Source: an uncultured Collinsella sp.
GTDB taxonomy: Bacteria > Actinomycetota > Coriobacteriia > Coriobacteriales > Coriobacteriaceae
Length of the DNA stretch: 51,187 nucleotides
Direction: 5' to 3'
NCBI GenBank assembly: GCA_902495155.1
Contig: CABUWD010000002.1
Span: 1-51,187, forward strand
The notes below the pieces were generated by a model. The model searched no databases. It was not told where the DNA came from and was given only the letters and a program-made list of their open reading frames with translations. The translations under genes and the position numbers were made by a program. Shown piece by piece: positions 24,573 to 35,010 of this stretch (within the stretch, counting starts at the first letter, position 1; each line of letters begins with the position of its first letter).

Positions 24573-25467
24573 AAGAGAAAACACTGCGGCGCATGTTTTG
24601 GCTCGATTTCGCGGATTCATTCAGGCGGCGGCGACGCTCGTCACCAACATTCACCTGCCAAACTTTGCCAAAGGCGGCATCTATCAGGGCGCGGGAAAAA
24701 CAGTCTGCGTACCTGGACTTAACTGCTATTCGTGCCCCGCGGCATCGGGTGCGTGCCCCATCGGGTCGTTCCAGTCGGTGGTAGGTTCATCCAAGTTCAA
24801 CTTTTCTTACTACGTCACCGGTACGCTCATTTTGCTCGGCGTGCTGCTGGGACGCTTTGTGTGCGGGTTTTTGTGCCCGTTTGGCTGGCTGCAGGAGCTG
24901 CTTCATAAGATTCCCAGCAAAAAGCTTTCGACAAAAAGGCTCAAGGCGCTTACGTATATCAAATACGTTGTGCTGCTATTTGCCGTGGTGCTGCTGCCCG
25001 TCTTGGTGGTTAACGACGTGGGCATGGGCGACCCGTTCTTTTGTAAGTACATCTGTCCGCAGGGCGTACTCGAGGGCGCCATTCCGCTGGCCATTGCCAA
25101 TGCCGGCATTCGATCTGCGTTGGGACATCTCTTTACTTGGAAACTTGTCGTTCTCATTGCTGTGGTAGTGCTGAGCGTTTTGTTCTATCGCCCCTTCTGC
25201 AAATGGATTTGTCCACTCGGCGCATTCTATGCGCTCATGAATAAAGTGTCCCTACTGGGAATCCGGGTCGATGCATGCAAATGCGTCTCGTGCGGCAAGT
25301 GTTCAAGGGTTTGTCAGATGGACGTTGATGTGGTCCGCGCGCCCAATCATGCCGAATGCATCCGGTGCGGAAAGTGCATCGGGGCCTGTCCCGTCGATGC
25401 CATCAGCTATCGCTATGGCCTGGATGTGTCGGCGGAAAAGCTCCCCTTGACCGCCGATAAAAAGTAA
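24565..25467 (+). CDS. Membrane 4Fe-4S ferredoxin-type protein, NapH/FixG-like
   Basis: The best start is TTG 24565, which overlaps the stop of the CxxC mini-protein; no other start precedes the conserved region. The 300-residue protein has CYSCP (54-58), CP at 64, and CGFLCPFGW (100-108). A second CKYICPQG and a third CKWICPLG follow, within four to six membrane helices. Near the end are two ferredoxin cluster motifs, CVSCGKCSRVCQ and CIRCGKCIGACP. NapH/NosR/FixG/YccM-like proteins carry electrons through the membrane. Here the likely acceptor is the TlpA-like lipoprotein encoded next. Its position in a three-gene operon, divergent from a two-component system, suggests regulated extracytoplasmic reduction. 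Confidence 0.85.
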   Translation: MDKRENTAAHVLARFRGFIQAAATLVTNIHLPNFAKGGIYQGAGKTVCVPGLNCYSCPAASGACPIGSFQSVVGSSKFNFSYYVTGTLILLGVLLGRFVCGFLCPFGWLQELLHKIPSKKLSTKRLKALTYIKYVVLLFAVVLLPVLVVNDVGMGDPFFCKYICPQGVLEGAIPLAIANAGIRSALGHLFTWKLVVLIAVVVLSVLFYRPFCKWICPLGAFYALMNKVSLLGIRVDACKCVSCGKCSRVCQMDVDVVRAPNHAECIRCGKCIGACPVDAISYRYGLDVSAEKLPLTADKK

Positions 25468-25496
25468 ACAAGCTTCGACAAAACGGAGGAATGACT

Positions 25497-26468
25497 ATGA
25501 AGCTTTCTAAGATTGCGGCCCTGTTTATGGTGCCGGTGCTGGCCTTGTGTCTTGTGGCGTGTTCGGCGCCTGGTGGCAATGCGAGCGAATCTGCGGGCTC
25601 CGATCCTAAGATCGCAGAACTCACTGCGCAGAAGCCGACCAATGCCGACGAGGCCGCCGAGCTGTATGCGAAGCTCATGCAAAAGGAGAACGAGATCTTT
25701 TCGAGTGATAACGCGCTGTGGGAAAAGGTATTCAATGCGGCAAATAAAGACTCGGCAATGATTGAGGACGGCAGCAATTACGGCGATTTTCTGCTCAAGA
25801 CCATCGACGGCGCCAAGGATGAGTTCACGGCGGATGAGCTTAAGACGCTCAAGGCCGGTGCACAGCAGATCAAGGAGATCGAGGACAAGCTCGAGAGCTT
25901 GGAGAAGGAGTTCCCCGGCTGTGGAAGCACGCCGAGCGCAGGCGAGAGCGTCGACGCTTCGGCCGCTGGCATGACGGCTGATGCCAATGCTTCGAGCGAG
26001 GCGACGAAGTTCCCCAGCTTTACGGGCAAGGACCTGGATGGCAACGACGTGAGCAGCGACGAGCTGTTCTCTAAGAACAAAGTCACCGTCATGAACTTCT
26101 GGTTCACTACTTGCAAGCCGTGCGTGGGCGAGCTGGGCGATCTTGAGAAACTGAATCAGGAGCTGGCCAAGAAGGGCGGCCAGGTCGTGGGCGTCAATTC
26201 CTTTACGCTCGATGGCAACAAGGGCGAGATTGCAGATGCCAAGGACGTGCTGAGCAAGAAGGGCGTGACGTATAAGAACATCTGGTTCAAGTCGGATAGC
26301 GAGGCCGGCAAGTTTACGTCAAATCTGTTCTCGTTTCCGACAACGTATGTCATCGATCAGAATGGCAACATCGTAGGGGATCCAATCGTGGGAGCCATCA
26401 GCTCTGCTGAGCAGCGCGCAGCGCTCGACAAGCTTATCGACCAGGCGATTGCGAATAGCGAGCAGTAG
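25497..26468 (+). CDS. TlpA/ResA-like thioredoxin-fold lipoprotein
   Basis: I use ATG 25497, six bases after GGAGGA, rather than the ATG at 25491 that touches it. The 323-residue precursor has a lipoprotein signal ending LVAC (Cys22). An Ala/Glu-rich helical region of about 140 residues follows, then a TlpA-type thioredoxin domain from about residue 172 (FPSFTGKDLDGNDVSSDEL). The redox motif CKPC is at 206-209 (NFWFTTCKPCVGELGDL), with the cis-Pro in SFPTTYVID. It would reduce disulfides or feed a reductase outside the membrane, using electrons from the ferredoxin-type membrane protein. The long N-terminal helical domain is unusual for TlpA. A terminator follows. Confidence 0.87.
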   Translation: MKLSKIAALFMVPVLALCLVACSAPGGNASESAGSDPKIAELTAQKPTNADEAAELYAKLMQKENEIFSSDNALWEKVFNAANKDSAMIEDGSNYGDFLLKTIDGAKDEFTADELKTLKAGAQQIKEIEDKLESLEKEFPGCGSTPSAGESVDASAAGMTADANASSEATKFPSFTGKDLDGNDVSSDELFSKNKVTVMNFWFTTCKPCVGELGDLEKLNQELAKKGGQVVGVNSFTLDGNKGEIADAKDVLSKKGVTYKNIWFKSDSEAGKFTSNLFSFPTTYVIDQNGNIVGDPIVGAISSAEQRAALDKLIDQAIANSEQ

Positions 26469-26547
26469 AAAACGCGTAAAGCACAGCGAGGATCGTGCGC
26501 CGCTGTGTGGAGTGGTCCGCTGCCTTTCAAGACAAGCTTCACCATAT

Positions 26548-26575
26548 AGAGGTCCCGCTCGGGACCTCTTATTTT
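26548..26575 (+). terminator. Terminator of the redox operon
   Basis: AGAGGTCCCG (26548-26557) and CGGGACCTCT (26560-26569) form a perfect 10-bp stem with a CT turn, followed by TATTTT. It lies 80 bp after the TlpA-like stop. The remaining gap to 26722 shows no gene. Confidence 0.8.
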
Positions 26576-26722
26576 AGGCGCCGTCCCGTTCGTTTTTTGA
26601 TGCGGTTCCCTACATTCTTCACTGGCGCCGGCAAAAAATGGGGATAGAGTAGGACAAACGCGTCGAATACGAACGGCGGGGGAGAGCGGGTGAACGTGCC
26701 CGCGCGGGAGAGGTTGCCGTCC

Positions 26723-29975
<3,253 letters not shown>

Positions 29976-29977
<2 letters not shown>

Positions 29978-30006
29978 TGTGACAAGGGACGGTTCTTTGT
30001 CGCATT
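29976..30006. repeat. Short palindromic intergenic repeat (GGGAC type), copy 1
   Basis: AATGTGACAAGGGAC pairs with GTTCTTTGTCGCATT over 15 positions with three G-U pairs. It begins on the last bases of the ABC transporter stop codon. A close relative lies at 31826-31856 and looser relatives at 32838 and 42909. Confidence 0.6.
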
Positions 30007-30026
30007 GAGCGGCTTGTGAATCCGAG

Positions 30027-30200
30027 GTCTAATACTTTTCCGAGAAGTGAACGAGTCAAAATGAACCTCCGAAGCGCTAACGTTTATTGAAGGCGGTTTC
30101 CTGCGGTTTTGATTGTTAAATCCTGCGGTTTTGGCGTCAGAAAATGTCGATGCTTCGGGGGTCCAAAAACGGTCGTTCACTTCTCGGAAAAGTATTAGAC
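30027..30200. repeat. Large inverted-repeat element, copy 1 (174 bp)
   Basis: The 28-bp ends 30027-30054 and 30173-30200 are perfect inverted copies (outer part GTCTAATACTT, inner part TTTTCCGAGAAGTGAACGA). The complement continues with mismatches inward to about CCGAAGC/GCTTCGG. The centre carries two copies of TCCTGCGGTTTT. A second element at 31559-31740 shares the inner end and centre in opposite orientation but has different outer ends. It has no coding frame of note; it may be a MITE-like or structured-RNA element. With the hairpin before it, it fills the gap 29978-30247. Confidence 0.8.
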
Positions 30201-30247
30201 TTCGCTATATTGGCGGCGTTCGCGAGCGGCAACCAGAGTGTAGCCCC

Positions 30248-31381
30248 CTAGCGTTTCTTTGCAGAGAGCATGAGCCTAATTTCCGGATGGGTGTATTCGT
30301 CGAATTCTTCTGCGGCTTCGGTGTCAAAGGTGTAGTACGACTTGATAGATTCGTCCTCCGTCTTGATGCTGATTTCTTCATATAGGGATCCGGCTAAAAA
30401 TGCCTGTTTAAATTCATCCGACAGGCTGCATGGCGTGAGGATGCCCGGTGTGGCAACGGAAATGTCCAGCCCGTTGAGCGGGGCGCAGAGTGTCGCGATG
30501 TCCTGCTCGGCGCGAGCGAGATTGTCTGCAAGGCTTGCCTCGGGGTCGATCTGACTGGTGTAATCGACGTCCGTGAGCATGCCGTCTGCATCAAAAGAAA
30601 GGTAGACATAGGCTGCTTGAGCGCCAAGGTCATTGTCGCGCAGATAGCCGATAATGCGGTAGCCGTAGTCGTGATACGACTCGTACGGGTCGTCTGCGGC
30701 GACGCGTTCGCACACGGGCTCCAAGGCATCCTGCGCGATGGCGAGCTGCTCGGCGGCTGCAGCCTTTCTTGCCTGAAGCTCGTTATTTCCCTGGACAAAC
30801 TGCGGGATGTAGACGCCAAGCAGCACAATGGCGGGCAACACCGCGAGAGCTATGATCTGCTTCTTGACGTTTGGAATCGTCACGCCGTATGCGTTTGCCA
30901 TGGCCTCGGCATTGCTCGAGGTCTCGGCTAGCACGTCTGCCGCCGTGGCGACTGCCCCTACGGCGCCGGCGACCTCCGCGGCGCCGCCCAGGTTGCGCGC
31001 GAGATCGTTATCACTGTTCTTGAGCAGGCGGCCGGCAGCTTGCGTGGCAAGCACGCCGGCGACCTCCGCGGAATGGTCCTTGTTGGTCTGGGCCACCGCA
31101 AGCCTGCTCTGCAGTTCCTTCCACTGTTTGCCCTGCATTCCAAAGCGCGGCGCAAGAGCGCAATAGCAAAAGATGGCGAGTTCGATTACGGTGAGTGCGA
31201 TGGCGGTATATATGCCCGCGGGTTGGAATTCCTTTTGGTGAAACGCGATATCGTTGATCATTTGGAGTGGCAACATCAACAGACATGCTACGAACGACAT
31301 GAGGAGTGCGGCCGTTGCGATCTTGGGGTACGTGCAGTATCGCTGGATGCGCTTCTTTTCTTGTTCGGTGAGCTGCTGCAT
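30248..31381 (-). CDS. Membrane protein of unknown function between two inverted elements
   Basis: I start at ATG 31381 (MQQLTEQEKKRIQRYC); the frame extends 14 codons further with no better ribosome site. The 377-residue protein has hydrophobic segments near 23-42 (IATAALLMSFVACLLMLPLQ), 55-78 and, after an Ala-rich helical stretch (LGGAAEVAGAVGAVATAAD), one near 172-195. A C-terminal outer domain of about 180 residues follows and is acidic and soluble (VSFDADGMLTDVDY-like YLSFDADGMLTDVDYTSQI). I recognise no family motif. It is monocistronic and flanked on both sides by the large inverted-repeat elements in opposite orientation, which may have moved with it. Confidence 0.65.
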   Translation of the reverse strand: MQQLTEQEKKRIQRYCTYPKIATAALLMSFVACLLMLPLQMINDIAFHQKEFQPAGIYTAIALTVIELAIFCYCALAPRFGMQGKQWKELQSRLAVAQTNKDHSAEVAGVLATQAAGRLLKNSDNDLARNLGGAAEVAGAVGAVATAADVLAETSSNAEAMANAYGVTIPNVKKQIIALAVLPAIVLLGVYIPQFVQGNNELQARKAAAAEQLAIAQDALEPVCERVAADDPYESYHDYGYRIIGYLRDNDLGAQAAYVYLSFDADGMLTDVDYTSQIDPEASLADNLARAEQDIATLCAPLNGLDISVATPGILTPCSLSDEFKQAFLAGSLYEEISIKTEDESIKSYYTFDTEAAEEFDEYTHPEIRLMLSAKKR

Positions 31382-31558
31382 GGGGCCTCGACTCTCATCG
31401 TTTTTCGGGGGCGATGCGCACACGCTCTTGAGTATAGATGAGTGGAGGATGTCTGTTGTTCATACATAGCGGTCAACAGCGCGCTGTTGGTGATCGTTTG
31501 ATCGCGAACGTCGTCTTTTGGAGCATGAAGCCGCTGCCGATGCCCACAAACAGCAAAT

Positions 31559-31740
31559 CGAAGGTGAATGGTTTCCCGAGAAGTGAACGACCTAATTTGG
31601 GCCCCTGAAGCACCCACGTTTTTCGACGCTAAAACTGCAGGATTTGAGTGATAAAACCGCAGGAATTGGCCTTCCAAAAGTGTCGATGCATCGAGGGTCC
31701 GATTTCACTCGTTCACTTCGCGGAAAACCATTCACCTTCG
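31559..31740. repeat. Large inverted-repeat element, copy 2 (182 bp)
   Basis: The 32-nt ends 31559-31590 and 31709-31740 are inverted copies with two mismatches. The outer part is CGAAGGTGAATGG and the inner part TTTTCC(G)CGAAGTGAACGA. Read in reverse, its interior follows copy 1 at 30027-30200 closely (TCCTGCGGTTTT, AAATCCTGCAGTTTT, GCGTC). The gap 31382-31870 otherwise holds only the short repeat at 31826 and no gene that I can see. Confidence 0.8.
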
Positions 31741-31825
31741 TTGCATGAGGCGCCGGATGGAAGGGTGATTATCGTCAAGCTGCTGCCTCTGCCTTGTGGG
31801 CCGCCTCGAGGACAAGGCATAATGC

Positions 31826-31856
31826 ATGTGACAAGGGGGCAGTCCCTTTGCCGCAT
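31826..31856. repeat. Short palindromic intergenic repeat (GGGAC type), copy 2
   Basis: ATGTGACAAGGGGGC and TCCCTTTGCCGCAT form a hairpin with G-U pairs. It shares ATGTGACAAGGG and TTTGYCGCATTGA with copy 1 at 29976-30006. It lies just before the dihydrouridine synthase gene. Confidence 0.6.
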
Positions 31857-31870
31857 TGATCTGAGAGTAG

Positions 31871-32830
31871 ATGTTGATGATTCTTTCGCTTGCCCCTATG
31901 GAGGGGATTACCGGGCATGTGTTCCGTCGCGTGCATGCGGAGTGCTTCGGTGCGCTCGATTGCTATTACACGCCGTTTTTGCCGCCGCCGCGGGTGGGCA
32001 ACCGCTTTGGCGGCAAGGCGTTTAAGGAGATCGATCCTGCCAATAACCAGGGGCTTAACGTAGTGCCTCAGCTGATGTCCAAGAACGCGGACGAGTTTGT
32101 GTGGGCGGCACAGGTGCTCGCCGACATGGGCTATCGGGAGGTCAATCTCAACCTGGGTTGCCCTTCGGGAACGGTTGTCGCTAAGGGCAAGGGCTCGGGT
32201 TTCCTGCGCAATCTCGATGAGCTCGAGGTGTTTCTAAGCGACGTGTGCGAACGCTCTCCGCTGCCGGTGTCGGTCAAGACTAGGTTGGGGCTCGAGGACG
32301 ACGGCGAATACGAGCGCGTGCTCGACCTTTACTGCCGCATGCCGCTGGCCGAGCTAATCGTGCATCCGCGCGTGCAAAAGGATCGTTACACGGGCTCGCC
32401 GCGCAAAGCGTTTTACGGCGAGACGCTGGAGCGCGCGCCGTTCCCGGTGGCATACAACGGCGACATCTTTGATCTTGAGGATATGGATGCGCTGGTGGAG
32501 GCCTATCCCGGTACACGCCATGTGATGCTGGGGCGTGGCCTGCTCGCGAACCCCGCTCTGGCTCGCATGGTCAAGGGCGGCCCTGCTGCCACGGATGCTG
32601 AGCTGCAGCGCTTCCACGACACGCTGTTTGCGGCATATGCAGAAGAGATTGGCGGCAACGCGGTCTTTCGCATGAAGGAGTGGTGGTTCTACGCCAAATG
32701 CGCCTTCGCCGATCCCGCTACCGTTCACAAGCTCGTACGTAAGACTAAAAAGGTCGACGAATACCGCGCCGCCGTCGATCGCGTCTTTCGCGAGCAGCCA
32801 CTTGCACCCATAGCCCGCTTCCACGGCTAG
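31871..32830 (+). CDS. tRNA-dihydrouridine synthase
   Basis: The 319-residue protein begins (M)LMILSLAPMEGITGHVFRR, the FMN-binding opening of Dus enzymes. The catalytic Cys97 is in NLNLGCPSG, followed by KGKGSGFLRN. It also has VSVKTRLGL, ELIVHPRVQKDRYTG, VAYNGDIF and HVMLGRGLLANP, all expected. It reduces specific uridines in tRNA to dihydrouridine using FMN and NADPH. The ATG at 31877 is an equally possible start, nine bases after GAGAG. I cannot separate the DusA/B/C subfamilies securely. It is single, preceded by a palindromic repeat and followed by another, so any promoter must lie close to the repeat. Confidence 0.9.
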   Translation: MLMILSLAPMEGITGHVFRRVHAECFGALDCYYTPFLPPPRVGNRFGGKAFKEIDPANNQGLNVVPQLMSKNADEFVWAAQVLADMGYREVNLNLGCPSGTVVAKGKGSGFLRNLDELEVFLSDVCERSPLPVSVKTRLGLEDDGEYERVLDLYCRMPLAELIVHPRVQKDRYTGSPRKAFYGETLERAPFPVAYNGDIFDLEDMDALVEAYPGTRHVMLGRGLLANPALARMVKGGPAATDAELQRFHDTLFAAYAEEIGGNAVFRMKEWWFYAKCAFADPATVHKLVRKTKKVDEYRAAVDRVFREQPLAPIARFHG

Positions 32831-32837
32831 TTGGTCG

Positions 32838-32881
32838 TTGGGGACGTTCTTTAACGGCTAGTCATTTAAGAACGTCCCCAA
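32838..32881. repeat. Palindromic intergenic repeat after the Dus gene
   Basis: TTGGGGACGTTCTT (32838-32851) and AAGAACGTCCCCAA (32868-32881) are perfect 14-bp inverted arms. ACGGCTAGT occurs twice (32823-32831 and 32854-32862), once before and once in the loop. It sits between convergent genes and may act as a terminator or be a REP-like element. Confidence 0.65.
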
Positions 32882-32894
32882 TGGCTGTGTTGCA

Positions 32895-33140
32895 CTAGAG
32901 CAGGTTCTCCTGTGCCCACGCGATGATGTCGCTCGATTCGTAGAGTGGTTTGCCGTCGATGAACAGGCAGGGAACCTGGCGTTTTCCGCCGACGGCGATG
33001 AGCGTCTGCTCGGCATCGGGGTCGGTCGAGATGTTGCGCTCAGGGATGGTCACGCCGTTATCGGCCAGAAAGCGCTTGACCTTTATGCAATACGGGCAGC
33101 CGGTCATAACGTACAGCGCGAGCTCATGATCAGTAGCCAT
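32895..33140 (-). CDS. Glutaredoxin
   Basis: The start at 33140 (MATDHELALYVMTGCPYCIKV) follows GGAGA; the frame runs 13 codons further upstream without need. The 81-residue protein is one glutaredoxin domain with redox Cys15-Pro-Tyr-Cys18, the cis-Pro in RQVPCLFIDG and a C-terminal helix SSDIIAWAQENL. It is a small cytoplasmic thiol-disulfide carrier. A glutathione system is doubtful in this group, so it may use another thiol or thioredoxin reductase. It lies 51 bp downstream of the HTH-TipAS gene on the same strand. Confidence 0.9.
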   Translation of the reverse strand: MATDHELALYVMTGCPYCIKVKRFLADNGVTIPERNISTDPDAEQTLIAVGGKRQVPCLFIDGKPLYESSDIIAWAQENLL

Positions 33141-33191
33141 AGGTCTCCAATCGGTTGAGGTTTTGATTGAAATACCCAAAGCCGCCGCGGT

Positions 33192-34019
33192 CTATGCGCA
33201 CGCCAACGACGACTCGATGGCCTGGACCAGAAACGCCGTGGCTCCGGTGCCGCAGGGCTTGTCGTAGTAGTCAACAAAGCGCTGGTCGGCAAGATAGCCG
33301 TGGGCGAGGCCCAGGTACGCTTCGTTCTGGGGTTCGCGTCCCCAGTTGAGACCAATCCAACGACGATGCATCGCGACAAGCTTGCGAGCCTCGCTTCCAT
33401 CCGCATCGCCGTCGCCCATGGCAATCGAGAGTTGACCCAGAATAGCGCGTTCAAGTTCCTTCATGTCGTTCCATGTCTGAGGATCCATGTCCAGTAACGT
33501 TTCGTTTGCTGCATCGATAGCCTCATCGCCATAGCGCGCCCGCGCCTCGGCACCGTAGCGCTCCTCGTTTTCCTGCACGGTGCGCCAGCGCTCCAGTTGC
33601 GGCAGGACGGCGCCCATGAGCGAGACGGCTTCGTCGAGCGACATGCCGGTGTTTTGCGCCAGCCGCGGGGCGCAATCTTCAATCATCGCCTCCATGGTGG
33701 TGTCGTAGGTGTACTTGCCGTGGTCGTAGCACCACTTGCAGTAATGGTCGGTCGTGGCGCCCGCAGCATCGGTACCGCAGTCGTCGGGCGTAAGTATCAT
33801 GCCGCAGCTCTGACAATAGTGCTCGGGCATTTCGAGCAGATGAGACAGGGGCTCGCCGGTCACGGCGGCGATGAGCTTCATCATGTCGATGCCCGGTGTG
33901 ACCTCTCCACGCTCCCAACGGCTGACGGCTTGGCGTGTGACGAAGAGCTTGGCGGCGAGCTGCTCCTGGGTAAGGTGATGGGCGCGACGGACGGCGATGA
34001 GCTTTTCTGCAAAGGCCAT
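33192..34019 (-). CDS. XRE regulator with zinc ribbon and TipAS-like ligand domain
   Basis: The 275-residue protein has three parts. Residues 5-62 form a Cro/C1-type HTH (LTQEQLAAKLFVTRQAVSRW). Residues 66-101 carry a zinc ribbon with Cys69, Cys72, Cys94 and Cys97 (YCQSCGMIL...HYCKWCYDHG). Residues 150-275 look like a TipAS antibiotic-binding domain (WNDMKELERAILGQLSIAMG, HRRWIGLNWG, YLGLAHGYLADQRF, and ATAFLVQAI at the end). TipAS binds thiopeptide-type antibiotics in MerR-class TipAL; here the DNA reader is XRE-type instead. It is divergent from the trmO-like gene. The glutaredoxin downstream may be cotranscribed. Drug or peptide sensing is inference from the domain. Confidence 0.85.
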   Translation of the reverse strand: MAFAEKLIAVRRAHHLTQEQLAAKLFVTRQAVSRWERGEVTPGIDMMKLIAAVTGEPLSHLLEMPEHYCQSCGMILTPDDCGTDAAGATTDHYCKWCYDHGKYTYDTTMEAMIEDCAPRLAQNTGMSLDEAVSLMGAVLPQLERWRTVQENEERYGAEARARYGDEAIDAANETLLDMDPQTWNDMKELERAILGQLSIAMGDGDADGSEARKLVAMHRRWIGLNWGREPQNEAYLGLAHGYLADQRFVDYYDKPCGTGATAFLVQAIESSLACA

Positions 34020-34147
34020 AGCGGCTCCTTTCTGCTGGTTGATGGCTTAAGCATACGCGGCGGCAGGCGCCCTTCCAAGCAACCGTTGTTTGCACGACGG
34101 GAGACCGCGGCGAAGAATTGCGCGCAACGCCCCACGCCTCCATGCCG

Positions 34148-34161
34148 TACAATGACCGGCA
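34148..34161 (+). promoter_or_regulatory. -10 box placed for a leaderless transcript
   Basis: TACAAT (34148-34153) ends seven bases before ATG 34161, so transcription would begin at or next to the start codon. No Shine-Dalgarno lies in front of that ATG. Leaderless mRNAs of this form are frequent in Actinobacteria. Confidence 0.5.
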
Positions 34162-34898
34162 TGGAACCTATTGCACACATACATACCGACCTGCCGCAGA
34201 AGTTCGGCATTCCGCGCAACAGCTTTTTGGCGCCTCATCTGCAGGGACGCATCGTTTTTGAGCCGGAATTTGCCTCCAATGCGGCGGTTGAGGGCCTGGA
34301 CACCTTCTCTCACCTATGGCTGCTGTGGCGCTTCGAAAACGGAACGCCCGGCGGCACGGCAAACGACATTGCTGCCGATGCCAAGTTGCAGGACAGGTCC
34401 GGCACCAACGTCAAGTGGTCGAAAACCGTGCGTCCGCCGCGTCTGGGTGGAGCCGAGCGCGTGGGCGTATTTGCCACGCGCAGTCCGTTTCGCCCTAATC
34501 CCATCGGTCTTACCTGCGTCAAGCTCGATCGTGTCGAGCTCACCGACGATGGTCCGATCATCCATGTGCTGGGGGCCGACCTGCGCGACGCTACGCCCAT
34601 CTACGACATTAAGCCCTACATTCCGTTTGCGGACTGTCACCCGGATGCGACCGGCGGCTGGATTGAGGATGCTCCGTGGCAAGAGCTCGATGTTGAGTTT
34701 CCGCAAGCGCTACAGGATATGGTCCCGCCCGCAAAGCTCCCCGGCTTGGTCGAAGTCCTTCGCCAAGACCCACGCCGCGCAGGCAGCAAGCACGAGCCAA
34801 ACCGCATTTACCACTTGGCTTACGCCGGGCTCGACATATCGTTTACGGTCGATGAAACCCAGCTAACCGTAGTCGCCGTCAACGACGCGCGAGACTAA
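34161..34898 (+). CDS. trmO: TrmO-like tRNA (t6A37-N6)-methyltransferase
   Basis: From ATG 34161 the product is 245 residues with EPIAHIHTDLPQKFGIPRNS at the start, VEGLDTFSHLWLLWRF, RPPRLGGAERVGVFATRSPFRPNPIGLT and DLRDATPIYDIKPYIPFAD, the core of the TsaA/TrmO beta-barrel family. The C-terminal part (from about 180) carries the extra domain typical of TrmO. It uses S-adenosylmethionine to methylate N6-threonylcarbamoyladenosine at tRNA position 37. A long upstream frame to 33597 overlaps the divergent regulator and is not coding. The -10 box just before the ATG suggests a leaderless mRNA. Confidence 0.88.
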   Translation: MEPIAHIHTDLPQKFGIPRNSFLAPHLQGRIVFEPEFASNAAVEGLDTFSHLWLLWRFENGTPGGTANDIAADAKLQDRSGTNVKWSKTVRPPRLGGAERVGVFATRSPFRPNPIGLTCVKLDRVELTDDGPIIHVLGADLRDATPIYDIKPYIPFADCHPDATGGWIEDAPWQELDVEFPQALQDMVPPAKLPGLVEVLRQDPRRAGSKHEPNRIYHLAYAGLDISFTVDETQLTVVAVNDARD

Positions 34899-35010
34899 CC
34901 AGCCATTCGCCCGCACCCGTCAAATTAAGCGCCAAACCCCGCGCCAAAACCGCCCGTGCTGGTGGACAATAGCGCCTATCGAAACAGTCTACTTTGCACG
35001 GGGGTCCAGC

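Noticed and set aside
30027..31740. Insertion sequence or composite transposon around the membrane-protein gene
   Set aside because: The flanking elements have no transposase frame and their outer ends differ between copies; no target-site duplication was recognised.
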